Assembly (NCBI RefSeq): GCF_048771995.1
Contig: NC_133024.1
Span: 28,350,001 to 28,414,000 of the forward strand
DNA: 64,000 bases
Source of the DNA: Taeniopygia guttata
Lineage: Eukaryota > Chordata > Aves > Passeriformes > Estrildidae
Reading direction: 5' to 3'
Below, in pieces: positions 1 to 11,700 of the stretch (its first letter is position 1; each line of letters starts with the position of its first letter). The translations under genes and the position numbers were made by a program. A model generated the notes under the pieces. It saw only the letters and a program-made list of their open reading frames with translations. It was not told the DNA's origin and made no database searches.

Positions 1-997
1 AGGCGTTGAACTTGGCCACGACGCTCTTGAGCACCTCGTTGACGATGGAGGGCAGCACACGCTCCTCGTAGTCCAGCCCCAGGCGCTGGTACATGCTGGG
101 CAGCTCGGCCGCGTTGGGCCGCGTCAGCACCCGCAGCGAGATGTTCACCATCTGCAGGTCTGCGGGGACAGCAGTGCTCAGGCCCGCGGGGCGGCTGCAC
201 AGCCCCTCCCGGGCCCTCTCCGGCAGCAACGGGACAAGGAGCAGGCAGCGCCCACTGGGAGAGGGACACTTGGGCTGGGAATTGGGAAGAAATCCTTTAC
301 GGTGAGGGCGGGGTGACACAAGCTGTCCAGGGAAGCTGCGGATGCCCCAGCCCTGGAGGTGCTCGTGACCAGGTGGGATGGGGCTTTGAGCAGCCTGGGC
401 TTGTGAAAGGTGTCACTATCCGCGGCAGGAAATTGTGACTGAACGATTTTTAAGGTCTATTCCAAGCCCTTAATATTCCATAATTGTCTGAGGAGCGCCT
501 CCACTACGACGGAACTCCTGTGCTGTTCCCCCCACCCCATGGCCGCTCCGTCTCACCTTTGGAACCAGTGGGGGAGGAGATTTTCCGCGGCCGCGCTCGG
601 ATGTCGTAGATGATGGGGTACTGGAACCAGGGGATCCTGCGGGAGCGAAGCCGCGTTAGGGGCGAGGGCCCCGCCGGGCCGAAGGGCCGGGGGGGCCGGG
701 CCCTACCTGAAGTGCAGCCCCTCGGCCAGGATGGTGTCCTGCTGCACGCCGCCGATGCGGTTGAAGAAGATGGCGCGCTGGCCGCCCTCCACTGCGGGAA
801 AGAGCGAGGCTTTGGTCAGCGCGGACCGCGGGCGCGAAGGCTCCGAGGGGCTGGGGGGCACTCTACTCACCAATGAAGACGGACTCTCGCACGCCGTAGG
901 CCAGGGCGCCGGCGCCCAGCAGCAGCTTGAGCGCGGTGCCGACGCCGCGGGGCCCGGTCGGCAGCCGCCCCGCCAGGTCCTTCAGGTTCTGCGCCAT
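1..997 (-). CDS. PHB2: Prohibitin-2, 5' half (runs off the left edge)
   Basis: PHB2 forms ring complexes with PHB1 in the inner mitochondrial membrane, where they act in cristae structure, protease control and mitophagy. Four coding exons are visible on the minus strand: 997-871 (start ATG at 997-995), 791-707, 636-557 and 159-1. They encode 150 codons plus one base of a protein of about 299 residues. The translation starts [13 protein letters not shown] and contains [39 protein letters not shown] and [20 protein letters not shown], all nearly identical to mammalian PHB2. A short hydrophobic stretch at residues 22-36 ([15 protein letters not shown]) is the membrane anchor, and the start of the SPFH/PHB domain follows. 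Every junction has GT-AG borders and frames rejoin. The gene is head to head with EMG1. The remaining 3' exons lie outside the window. Confidence 0.97.
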
Positions 998-1255
998 GGC
1001 CGCCCCGCCACCGCCCCCGCCGGGAAGGACACCGGAAGGAGCGACCGCCGTGCCGCTCCGGCGGGAAACCGCGGCGCCGGGAGCTCCCCCCGCTGCCCCT
1101 TCCCGCCCCCAGCACTCGCCTTCCGGCGCGGCGGCCGAGGCGCTCCGGAAGCGGGTCCGGCCGGAGCCAGATCGAGGGCGCGCCCCGGCGCCATCTTGGG
1201 TGGCCGCGGCGGGAAGGGCGGGGCCGGGGCGGGGCCGGCGGGGCCGCGTGACAAA
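998..1255. promoter_or_regulatory. Shared divergent promoter of PHB2 and EMG1
   Basis: Only 258 bp separate the two start codons. The stretch is very GC-rich with dense CpG. Visible motifs are an ETS-type CCGGAAG near 1029, TTCCGG near 1131, a YY1-like GCGCCATCTTGG at about 1189-1200, and GGGGCGGGGC Sp-type boxes near 1220-1240. No TATA box is seen. A CACGTG E-box lies just inside EMG1 exon 1 (1275-1280). This is the usual make-up of a housekeeping bidirectional CpG-island promoter. Use in both directions is inferred from the head-to-head layout. Confidence 0.75.
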
Positions 1256-4200
1256 ATGGCGGCGCCCAGGCGGGCACGTGGGGCCGCGCCGCCGGAGGAG
1301 GAGGAGGGGGAGGATGAAGGGCGCTCGCTGGGCGCCAAGCGGCTCCGCGAGCAGCGCCGGCTCCTCGTCGTGCTGGAGGGGGCGAGCCTGGAGACCGTGA
1401 AGGTGCGGGCGGCGGGAGATCGGGGCGGGTCCGGCCGTGCCCGGGATGGCCTCGCTCGCCGCTCACCCGTCCGTGCTTTGGCCGTAGGTGGGGAAGACGT
1501 TCGAGCTGCTCAACTGCGACAAGCATAAGGCGCTGCTGCTGCGGAACGGCCGGGACCCCGGGGAGGTGCGGCCCGACATCACGCACCAGGTACCCGCTGG
1601 GCTGCTCGGGGCCATCGCCCCTCGGGTCCGGGCGTCCGCCGGTGCCCCTGGAGCCCGGGGCCGAGTTTGGGCTCCCCCGCTGTGCTGGTGGGCTTTGAGC
1701 TGAGTCTGGGTTTGGGTGTGGGCTTGATTTCTTAGCATTACACTGTCCCATCCCATAATGAGATGAGCTTTCAGCCTCAACATCGGTCCCGTCTGTATTT
1801 GCGGGGGCTAACCGTCAATTTCCTCTAAAATTCTCTCTCTTGTGCCTTTCTATTTCCACTACCGTGTGCTTTTCACTTTCAGAGTCTCCTGATGCTTATG
1901 GACAGCCCCCTGAATCGGGCTGGGCTCCTGCAGGTTTATATCCACACCAAGAAGAATGTTCTCATTGAAGTCAATCCCCAAACCAGAATCCCAAGAACTT
2001 TTGATCGATTCTGTGGGCTAATGGGTAAGCAATTCAAACTCTACACCAGCTACAGAATAATGCAGGGAGGTGGTCAGGACTGGGGAAACTTTGGGTAAAG
2101 TGAAAAACTGGCACGGACTTTACAAGAGCACAGAAGTGAGAGCATCTTTCTGGAATGTTCCAGGATGCATACCCCAGCTGTGTGCTCCTTAGCATAGTGG
2201 GGAGTGCCTGCAGGAGGCTGTGCTGTCAGCAAAATAAATTCTTTCAGACTGGGATAGGAACTCTAAAGGTGGACTTTTTGTGTACCTCAGGTCAGTCAAA
2301 GCATGGGATTCATCCACCAAATCACCACACAGCTTACGTGATTTGTTTTGTTTTCTCTTTGCCAGTTCAGCTGTTGCATAAGCTCAGTGTTAGAGCAGCT
2401 GATGGGCCTCAGAAACTGCTGAAGGTAAATATTCTGTAACTGTTCACAGCAAATGTGGCAACATTGTAATGGAATGTAGGAGGGATTCGGGAAGGTGTTT
2501 TTTTTTGGTTGTGAGTCCTTGTTGTGGGTGTGGTTGCTATTCTATCCCGTCCCATCCTTGCTGGGGGCCCTGGTTTCAGGGGGGCTCCCCCACATGCTGC
2601 CTGGCTAGGAGCTGCTGCTGCAGGAAGGAAACCCCAAACACACCAGTCTTTGGAGCTGAGGGATCTGTTCCTCATGTGAGCCTGGGCATTGACACTTCCC
2701 AGGTACAGCTTTCAAAAAGGCAGAGAGAGGTGGAAATGAAGATGTAATTAACTTGAATGGCTTCTGCAGTCATGGAGGGAAAGACTGGATAAACCACAGG
2801 GACAAAGGATTTATCGGATATTGGATTCCTGGGATGAAGAACCACCCCTGTGGCTGGAAATGCCAGAAGAGCAGCAGCCTGAGGAAGGTGATGGTGATGG
2901 CATCTTGGCAGAGAAGGCTCTGCCCTAGCCAGTGCCCCTACCCAAGAACACAGGTCAGCAAGACTCCCAGAAGCAAAGAAGAACTAAACATGACTTAAAC
3001 ATGTTTTGTAAGTTTCTTCTGGAAAATCTGGATTCCCCAAAGAAGGAGAGTGGTTCTAAATCCCAGCAGCAGCCTGCTTGCCAGCCAAGATGAGACAGAA
3101 TTGCCTATAGGGGACTACAGGTCCTCCATGCCATCCCTCTGTGCCTGTTTCAGGAGCATCTTCCAGGTACACACTGAGACTGGCAACATCTGGACACACC
3201 TGCTGGGGATTGTTCTGTCCCTGTGCCTGGGGATCCTCACCCTGCTGCCCAAGGAGTACTTCATGGCTTCTTTGCAGGAGAAGGTGGTGTTTGGGATGCT
3301 CTTCCTGGGAGCAGTACTGTGCCTCAGCTTCCCCTGGCTATTCCATATTGCCTACTGTCACTTGGGAGAAGGTCTTGTGGACTTTTTCAATTTTGGATTA
3401 TTCAGGAATTGCACTTCTGGTCATGGGGAGCTCTGCTACTCGTTCTACTGCTCCCCACAGCTAAGACTCATCTACCTGAACATCACCTGTACCTTGGGTA
3501 TATCTCCACCCATCTGGGATTGTTTTTGCTCAAGGACCTGGCTGTACTTGGTGGGTAGTCAGGGGGACAGGGAAACAGGATGTGTACCTCAAGGGTGTTT
3601 GAGTTTTGGGCAAGGGCAGTCTGTGATGTTGAATTGTGGAATGACACCACCGTGGTATTTTGTAAACACCAAGGACAATGAGGATGGACTGCTCGAGATG
3701 CACCAGTCTTGAGCTCCCGATGCAGCCTACAACCAGCTGATGAATTTTTTGTTTGTCTGTTGCTTTTAGCAAACAATGGATCTAGCTATGTGTCAAGAGG
3801 GTCTGTTACCTCTACACCACTATTCATTTTCTGCTTTCTGTAGGTGATAAAAAACCCAGTCAGTGACCATCTGCCCGTGGGCTGTATGAAGATTGGCACC
3901 TCTTTTGCAGTGTCACAGGTGTCAGATCTGCGGGAGCTGGTTCCTGCAGCAGAGCCAGTTGTCATTGTGGTGGGAGCTTTTGCCCACGGCTCGGTAAGTG
4001 TGTGTATCCCTTATCTGAGGTTGTGAAAAGGTTTCTTGTTCTGAGTTTTATGGAGGTTTTATCTGCCCTTTTCTTGGCTTGGTTTCCCCTCCCCCATTTC
4101 CCCCTGTATGCTTATCAATAAAAGGCCCAAAACTGCAACACCTGGGACTGTTCTCCCTCCCAAAGGGAGGGCATTAGTGGAGGCTGGCAGTTTCCCTGCT

Positions 4201-4836
4201 GAGGAAATACTGTGCCTCTGCAGTTCTTAGGGTTGGAAGGGATCTCTGTAGATCATCCAATCCAAGTCCCTGCAGGGTCACCTGGAGCAGGTGACACAGA
4301 AACACGTCCAGGTAGCTTTTGAATGTCTCCAGAGAGGGAGACTCCACAACCTCCCTGGGCACCATGTTCAGTGCTCTGCCACCCTCATCTTTTTTGGTGA
4401 AACTTCTTGTATTTTAGTTTATGGCCACTGCTCCTTGCACTGTAGCTGGGCACCAGAGGAAAGAGTCTGGCACCATCTCTTGGCACCCACCCTTGAGATA
4501 TTTACATTAATGAGATCCCCTCTCAGTCTTCCCTTCCCTAGACAAAGCAGGCCCTGCAGTCTCTTCTCATAAGAGATGGTTCCATGTCCCAATAATCTGT
4601 CTAGCCTCTGCTGGGCCCTCTCCAATGGCTCCTTGTCTTTCTTGTACTAATGGAGATGAGGCTCAGTGAAAACTTTTTGCAACTTGTTTTTTTTTTTTTT
4701 TTCTCTCCTCCCTCTTCTCCAGGTCAGTGTTGACTATACAGAAAAGATGGTTTCCATCAGCAACTATCCCCTTTCTGCTGCCCTGACATGTGCTAAAATT
4801 ACTACTGCCTTTGAGGAAGTGTGGGGAGTAGTATGA
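1256..4836 (+). CDS. EMG1: EMG1, 18S rRNA N1-specific pseudouridine methyltransferase (Nep1)
   Basis: EMG1 methylates a hypermodified pseudouridine of 18S rRNA and is needed for 40S ribosome assembly in the nucleolus. Six coding exons: 1256-1402, 1488-1589, 1883-2024, 2366-2424, 3844-3993 and 4723-4836, giving 237 aa (human 244). The first ~32 residues are poorly conserved and acidic ([10 protein letters not shown]). From residue 36 the SPOUT-fold enzyme is almost unchanged: [63 protein letters not shown] and a C-terminal [15 protein letters not shown]. The start lies in AAAATGGCGGC, which is both a fair Kozak context and a YY1 site. Intron 4 (2425-3843) contains a broken adiponectin-receptor copy and intron 5 a CR1 piece. 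The acceptor of the last exon has a run of about 17 T. Confidence 0.97.
2773..2928 (+). other. Coding-like fragment of unknown origin in EMG1 intron 4
   Basis: One frame is open for 51 codons and reads [17 protein letters not shown], then [20 protein letters not shown], ending at TAG 2926-2928. The acidic, proline-rich composition and codon look are protein-like, and it lies just upstream of the ADIPOR pseudogene on the same strand. It does not match the ADIPOR1 N-terminus as I know it. It could be part of the same duplicated or retrotransposed segment, another pseudogene scrap, or chance. I do not recognise it. Confidence 0.3.
3000..3545 (+). pseudogene. Broken ADIPOR1-like (adiponectin receptor) copy in EMG1 intron 4
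   Basis: Translations in two frames match the PAQR-family adiponectin receptors. The first gives [19 protein letters not shown], then [17 protein letters not shown], then [20 protein letters not shown] (about 3120-3350). After a frame change the second gives [17 protein letters not shown] (about 3385-3440). After another change, back in the first frame, comes [18 protein letters not shown] (3440-3490). [10 protein letters not shown] is closer to ADIPOR1 (MYFMAPLQEK) than to ADIPOR2. The match covers the cytosolic end and about the first three to four membrane helices with no intron, then stops near 3540, so the C-terminal half is missing. A weak match (FCKV) may extend it upstream to about 3000. 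At least two frameshifts and the missing end make it non-functional as a receptor. A processed copy that later lost its 3' part is likely; no poly(A) tail or flanking repeat was found. It lies in the sense direction of EMG1. Confidence 0.85.
4221..4640 (-). repeat. CR1 LINE 3' fragment in EMG1 intron 5
   Basis: The reverse complement reads as a CR1 3' end. On the plus strand it begins with AGGGTTGGAAGGGATCTC followed by AGATCATCCAATCC, continues through CACCTGGAGCAGGTGACACA and CTCCACAACCTCCCTGGGCA, and fades near 4640 in a CCTCTGCTGGGCCCTCTCC segment. Single-base changes are common, so it is old. CR1 is the main LINE of birds and is usually 5'-truncated as here. Confidence 0.88.
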
Positions 4837-5021
4837 GCTTCTGCTGCTACTGCTGTCATGATGGACTTGTATACAGTGACTTCACATTCTAGAAGGGCTC
4901 TTTAACTTGGATGTGGACCTGGTGCAGCTTTGGGCTCCTGGAAAACACTTCAACTTCATCCTTGTAGCTTCTGAAGCAATGAGACTTTAAATGGACTGCC
5001 CTGTTGACCTTTTTTCCTCCT

Positions 5022-5027
5022 ATTAAA
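5022..5027 (+). terminator. Likely EMG1 polyadenylation signal (ATTAAA)
   Basis: ATTAAA lies 186 bp past the EMG1 stop codon, and a TG/T-rich stretch follows (TTTTTTGAGTAAAAAG, then TTGTGAATTTTAC). It is the only good hexamer before the convergent LPCAT3 3' end. Between here and the LPCAT3 stop (5748) I see no clear AATAAA on the minus strand, so the LPCAT3 mRNA end could not be placed; the two 3' UTRs may overlap. Confidence 0.6.
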
Positions 5028-5747
5028 GGTACCTTTTTTGAGTAAAAAGCGCTTGTGAATTTTACTTTCTCACTTTTCATATGTGGGCAGGCTGGATCCC
5101 CTTATAGCAGGGACTTGGCCCAAATTTGTCACAGAGCTGGAATTCTTAGCTGTGCCCTGCTCACCCTGGTGTCACTCGGTCCTGTAGAATCGCCTTGCTC
5201 GGTGGCATGTGACAGTTCACACTCCCACACCGAGGCACCCAAGAGGAAAGGAGCTGAAGCTGATGTTAAAAAGACCAGGAGCAATTTTTATCTTAGATGA
5301 CAAACGTAGAAAAGTCAGAAGGTGGCTCCAATCCAACGCAGCACCTGCCGTGGGTGTGGTACAATCATCCGGTGTCAGCGGAGAGACGAGTGCCGGCCGC
5401 GGGGCGGCAGAGATAAGGCAACAGACAGAAGGTGGAGGGTCTCAAGGAGGCTTGCTCGGATCCCCTCCTTTCGGGTCTCTGACCCTGTGCTTTCTCCTTC
5501 CCCCTCCTTGCGTTGAAAAATAGTCATACTTCAACACAGCAAACGTGGCAGGTGATGCTTTGCTTCCGGAGTGTTAAATCAACTCCTACGAATGCACAGG
5601 TGGTACAATCTGAAAAACAGAGCAGCCCTATATTTGCTTCGGTTGATTTGATGTTTACCTGTCACCTTGCCTTTCACCTTGGGCTGCAGCATTGCTGCCC
5701 CACTTTATCTCTTGGTCTCTATCTCATACAGCCTTACCTTTTGGCTG

Positions 5748-8700
5748 TTATTCTGCTCTTTTTAGCTTTTCTTTTCGTGGCACAATTAATCTGCGAATGT
5801 AAGGCAACACCAGCAGTAAGGTGAAGAACAACACGTGGCCGCAGAAATAAATAGACCTGTACACCTGTAAAGAGAAAGGCAGGGTTGGGGACCAGCAACC
5901 AAGAACACAGGGGAGGGGATGGAGGGAACAGGGTTGAGCACATGGGGTTGTCTGTTTGTAGCTACTAAATACCTTCATCCATTTGTCCCAGGTGAAAAGG
6001 CAAAATGGCACCAGGGAGTAACCCATAAACATCCAGTGGTTAGTCTGCTGCAGCACGTAGAAGATGGGCCGCAAGATGGTGATGGAGGCCAAAGTGCTTA
6101 GGAGAGGACTGTCCCGAACAAGGTTCATGACCTAATTTAAAGAAAAAAACCCATAATTCTTAACAGTTGGGTGTCCTGTGGCTGCATATGCAGGCTCTGG
6201 AGCCAAAGTTCCCTATCCAGCTGTGTAAGACGTGTTTTAGTGAGCAGCTAGTCTAAAAATGTAGCTAAATACCCTGTCCTGGCCAATGTTTTAATTAAGA
6301 AAATATATTCTAATAAGGAATATTGTTCTGTCAGTACTAGGAGATTAAACAGAGGCATTCAGCTCATGTGTTTGTCCTCCAATCTTTCCAGCTGCCAAGC
6401 ACTTCAGCCACCCTCTGCTCCTATGCCAAGTTTTCCAGTTCTCTCCCTGTCAGCTTCTGCAGTATATTTATGGTTTGCCCACGCAGAAGTCAGCAACCTA
6501 CTGAACTCTTGAGATCAAAAACCTGCCAAGCTTGAAAACCAATTCCAAAGTGAGCCGCTATTTTTCATATTTAGTGCAAGTAAAGCCTTCAGCGTGGCAC
6601 TTCCCAGACTCAGGGGAAGAGGCTAACACAGACCCCCCCGTTCTGGTAAGTCAGACACAGCGCACCTGTCTTTCCACGATGACTATAAGCAGCTCCATCT
6701 GAAAGCACACCAGGTAGCCAGAGTGCAGCCCGTGCCAAATGGCCAGGAAGAACAGGGCCAGTGCCTGGGACAGCAGTTTGTTGCCCAGGAACTTCAAGCG
6801 CTTGAAGATGTAGCTAGAGCAGAAAAGAAACAAAGTGCTTCCAGGTTATTCTCTGAGCTCCCCTGGTTGTGTCAGGGATAAAGGGCCTAGGGGACCTGAT
6901 GCCTTTGCATGCCCCATGGTGGCAGAACAGCATGACCAGGGCAAAACCTACACCAAAAGAGTCTTAGAGAAATCCCAGCTATAAGGGGGAGAAGGGGGTC
7001 ATTACGTACAACTTAGCTGTGGGTCCCAGGACATGCTGAACCAAAACCCATCTGAGTTTGGAGTGGGGGGCACCAAGAGCCATGATGCAGGAAGCAGCTG
7101 TCAGAGCAGCTCTGTGGCTGGCTGAGCAGGCAGGCAGCCCCAGGGGTTCGCTGTAGTCCCATTCTAGTCTCTGCTGCCATCAGCCGCTTGCCTTTATTAA
7201 TGAACTGCCCTTCCAGGTGAATTAGTAGATCTCTCTAACCCAGTACCCCAATAACCTGTTTCTGAGGGCACAGCAGCAAAACATGGGAAAAGGTGCACAA
7301 ACTGAAAACTGGAAGATTCTTCCTCTAATGCTCCCGCTTAGCCTAAGGTCTTGGTTCTGCTGACAGAACAGAACTGACACATTATAGAAGGAGAATTTTG
7401 TCCTGCTCACCGGGCAACCCAAGCATTGGTGTTGATGTTGAAAGAAGCAATGGTCCCTGTGAACAAAGGTGTTGTCTCATACAGCCAGACCTTCATGTTG
7501 GCACAGGCATTCCACAAAGGCTTTCCATTCTTGTCTTTCCCATTGTACCCCAGACCAACAAGGATGCAGACACCTTCCTATCAAAAAATGCACAAGAAAG
7601 ATAAGATGAAAACATTGCCCTATTTTTGCTGGAGAAGCAAAGCTGAGGAAATGCTGACTCTCACTGTGCTGAGAGCATCGCTACAGATGGAACAAATGGA
7701 TTAAAAACTGCCTTTTAGTTAGCTAGCCTTTGCTAACTGAAAGCAAGCTGAACTGACCTGCACTGATCTCCAGATATTTGGATTTCTTCCATTTAGTGCT
7801 AAGTCCAAGAGGCTTGGACCTTTTGTCATTTGTCTTTTGCTTCTGGAACGACATCTAGACTCACCGTAACAAGCCAGCAAGTTACGTATTTGTAGAGTAT
7901 AATTTTTCCCCAGATCAATATGTAACCACAACGGAACCAGAAAGGCTTCTCCTGCAGAGATAAGAGTGAAACAGTGTAAAAATAAAACCTGGAGTTGAGT
8001 GGCCATAATGGCACAAGGTATTTCATCACCGTCTTTTGTTTTAATCTGTGTTAAGACATACAGACTGGGCTGCCAGGCTTATTGCAAACTTCCACATCAT
8101 TCTCTTTCCTTTGGTAATATTTGGCTGTACTGAAATAGGTAGAGTTTGGGAAGACTCTGGGATTAGCATAATCAAAATGCTTGTGATAATCTGCCAGTAG
8201 GAATTATTTGCTAGGAGCTTTCCAAGAACATCAAAGATTATGGTAAAAGATTATGGTAAGCCTTACAAGTTACTCTAGTGAAATTCTTTGCACATAATGG
8301 TTAAAAGGAAAGTCATTAAAAGGTCATAAAATACATATGTTAGATTTCCAAAACCAACAGTAGCATTTAATCATCTATTTGTAAAAGTTTTCATTTGTTT
8401 CAGTTCTCCCATTCCTATTCTGCATCAGATGGAATCATCAGGACAGGCGGTAAAGCCAAATTAGCTGTGGAAAATCTTATCCCTAGTTGCTGACTTATTT
8501 TTAAATTGAGGCAAAAATAAAAAAAGCAATTAAAAAATAATTCCACTCTTGAAGATCCAGTGCCCACCAGAGAAGTGGAATTCTTCTACACCCCACTAGG
8601 TCAAGTGAATACATACCATATAGTCATCTGAGGTGAGGTACTCATCAGAGATGTACAGGCTTGACAAAGTGTAGGTCACTAGAAACAAGAGACCCAGGCT

Positions 8701-11700
8701 CAGACGCTTGAGAGCAGGCATGAAACTGAGAAAGAAAAAGACAAAGGTCAAATAAATGCCTTGGAAAGAGACCATCAAACTCACAGTTTTAAAAACTGGT
8801 GGAGAGGAGGAGGTAGGGGAGACAGCGATAGGGAGTCACCACATTCCACTGCAGCAGCTGCCTCCATTTGGAAGCTGGGATGCAAACATTACCAGGCTGG
8901 AACCAAGTCTGTACTAAAGATGTCAAATGGTTGTTGATGTTCATGCCCTGGAACAATGCTGGGACATGAAGCAGAGCTTCGAGCGACTTTTGAAAGACTG
9001 CCTTGTCTCGTAAATCACTTCTGGTCACAGTACTTCTGTGTCCAGGTAAGAAGGCAGTCTGCTGCAGGGAACATGGAGGATTTGGCATTCTAGGATCATA
9101 AGAAGGGGAGAAGCCAAGCAGCTTTGTATTACCTATTGGGTCTCTGGCCTGGAACGTCAGTCATCTCACCCCTTGCCAGTTTCTGATAGTCTGTCATGGA
9201 GAACTGAGGCCCAACCATGAAGGCACCATAGAAATAGGAGAATCCTGAGACCTCCAGCAAGGTAGGAACACCCCGAACAGCAAATCGCTGCTGCTCAGGG
9301 GTCAGGAACTCCTGCACCAAAGGGAGTGGCATTAACATCATCCCAGGAGTTTCATCCAGCTCTCTATGTTATGTCCTCACCCTGCCTCTTTACTGGTTTC
9401 CATTCTTGCTCCCCATGGACATGGAACTTTACACTTGGTACTCCATGTCCATTCCTCTCCCCAGCCCTCTCTATGCCTACCCCCTCCAAACAGCAACAAG
9501 ATCCAATGGTTGAGACCAGCTGCACAGGTCTCTTCCCAAATAAGCTCCAAACATGGAAGGAATCCACTGACATGCATCCCTGGCAGAAGAGTAAGCGTAA
9601 CAGGAGCACTGTATCTGATCTATTCCAGTCCTTGACTGCAATTTCATGTACTCTCCCAAGACCTTATCATGCTACAATTCCTACATCTTGATGCAAAAAT
9701 ATTTTTTAAATACTTGAAGTTTCAGCTCAGGAAGTTTCATCCTGACCTCATTTTCCTGCAGTCAGCAGTGATTCCATGGATGCTACAGACTTGGTCAGGC
9801 CTCAGACAGGAGATGGGGAATGCAGGTGCTTGAAGCAGGATTGAGGGACTGTAGCATGTATAGAGCCCTCTCCCACAAACTGCTGTGCAACTTCTCTGTT
9901 TCATCTGAGCTAAAAACAGAGTCCTAACAAATGGTAAAGGGCAACCATTGACAAGCACGTGGCAAGACTAATCAAAGGAAAGGCAGATGGGAACTGAGAT
10001 CCAGTACTGATTGTCTGCAAGTTAAAGGTACACCACCCACAAGACACAGAGCATCAGGGATTTGGAATCTAAAGCAATGGATTTGGGGAAGGAGATGGTG
10101 GGGAATTCGGGAGAGTGCAGAGTAATATTCTGACATAACTGGAACAACTTCTGTCCATCTCTAGCCACTTCTGTCTCTATTCCAAATTATTTTGTTCCAG
10201 TCTAGAATTCAGTGCCCTCAAACACTCCCAGAGGCTCCCCTCTCAGCTGTGGTTTTTACCTAACAATGCAGCTTGCTAACTCACATCCTTTGAACTTGAT
10301 TTTCTGATCTCTAGCTCACTGGGACAGCATGGAATGACGGAGAAATGGTGTCTAACTCACCGGATCTTTTCCTCCATCATAGTAATCAATGGCCAGACCT
10401 GGAGGTGAGAAACAGTGACTTGAAGCCCTGGGGTGGGCACAGCTCGCAGAGTGCAAGAGAGAGAAGAGAGGTGTCACTCACCAATCAACTTAAGTGTCAA
10501 GACACAATGTGGCATTGTCCACTTGATGTCATAATGCTCTGTGGCTGTGAAGTAATATCCAGCCATAAGGTATGTCTGAAAGAAACCATTGTTTGGGTTA
10601 TTTAAACTAATTCCTCCAGCTGGTTTTGATCTGCCTCCACTTTTCCACCCACAGTTGCTACTGAAGTGCCAAACTGAACAGAGGCCTCCCTTCTATAAAC
10701 CCAGGGAATAAGAAAGAGGTTTTACCATCTGAAAGAGAAATGTGGTGATGACGCCAGTGATTGTGCGACCCATTAGTCTCAGTATCAGGAACTGGATTAG
10801 GACACATAGTAGGGAATGGAAAAACTGCGTCCCTGTGGGCAGGAAAAAGAAAGAGATAAAAAATAGAAATTACATGTATAGGTCCTCTCAAATCACAGCA
10901 TGCCCTGGGCCAGGCAGCGCTCCCTAAACTCGTCTTACCAAAATTGAAGTAAGCAATTGAGAGTCCTGTGAACACATTGTAGAGGTGAATGAGGTAGGTC
11001 TCCTTCTGGAAGAGGAAATAGCGCTGGAACAAGGCAAAAGGATATCCTGAGAGAAAAAAAAAAAAAAAAAAAGGAAGAGTTGCAAATAAGTTTAGACAAG
11101 TATTTGTCATAAGCAAACTATAGCTTTTCTGAACATGTCATTAGGAACATGTACTTTGCATCACACATTATCAACACAGGGTGTGGTGTTAATTCCTGAT
11201 ACTACATTTGCATCTTGGGAGACAGACTCCAGATTAATTACTCTGTACGGAAGAAAATACTTTAACAGGAACATAATTATAGCAAAACTGAAATTGAAGT
11301 GCAAAAAATGACAGGACTACATTTTCTGGCCTTATTCAATATATGGATGGATAATGCTGAAATACATGAATCACACTTTAGCCTGTGATTCATTTCCAAA
11401 TTATGTGACAAATACAATGAACATGGCAAGAAGCTAGATTAAAAAAAAAAAAAAAAAAAAGGGGTGGGGAAGAGAAAAACTTTATGGTTAATACCATAAC
11501 AACATCCAAAAAACCCCAGTCCCACTCCCACCTCAATGAATTATTTCAGCTTTAATTTCAGAGCTCCTCAGGTGACCTCCAATAATATATGCTTGCTTTT
11601 CTAACTCTGCAACTTCAGATTTGCATCTGATTTGTGAACTACTGGGTACACAAAGCTGTAGCTGAAATCCACTGGTACTACGCATGTGGTATTTTTGGAA

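Noticed and set aside
867-1751. Overlapping frames of 120-290 codons on both strands across PHB2 exon 1 and EMG1 exons 1-2
   Set aside because: They run through introns and both promoters; the real exons are explained by PHB2 and EMG1.
9326-9691. 121-codon frame antisense to the LPCAT3 exon at 9133-9311
   Set aside because: It starts in the antisense of a real exon edge and continues into intron; no recognised protein.
11440-11460. Poly(A) run as a possible tail of a processed pseudogene
   Set aside because: No coding similarity upstream and no flanking direct repeats were found; it is treated as a simple A run.
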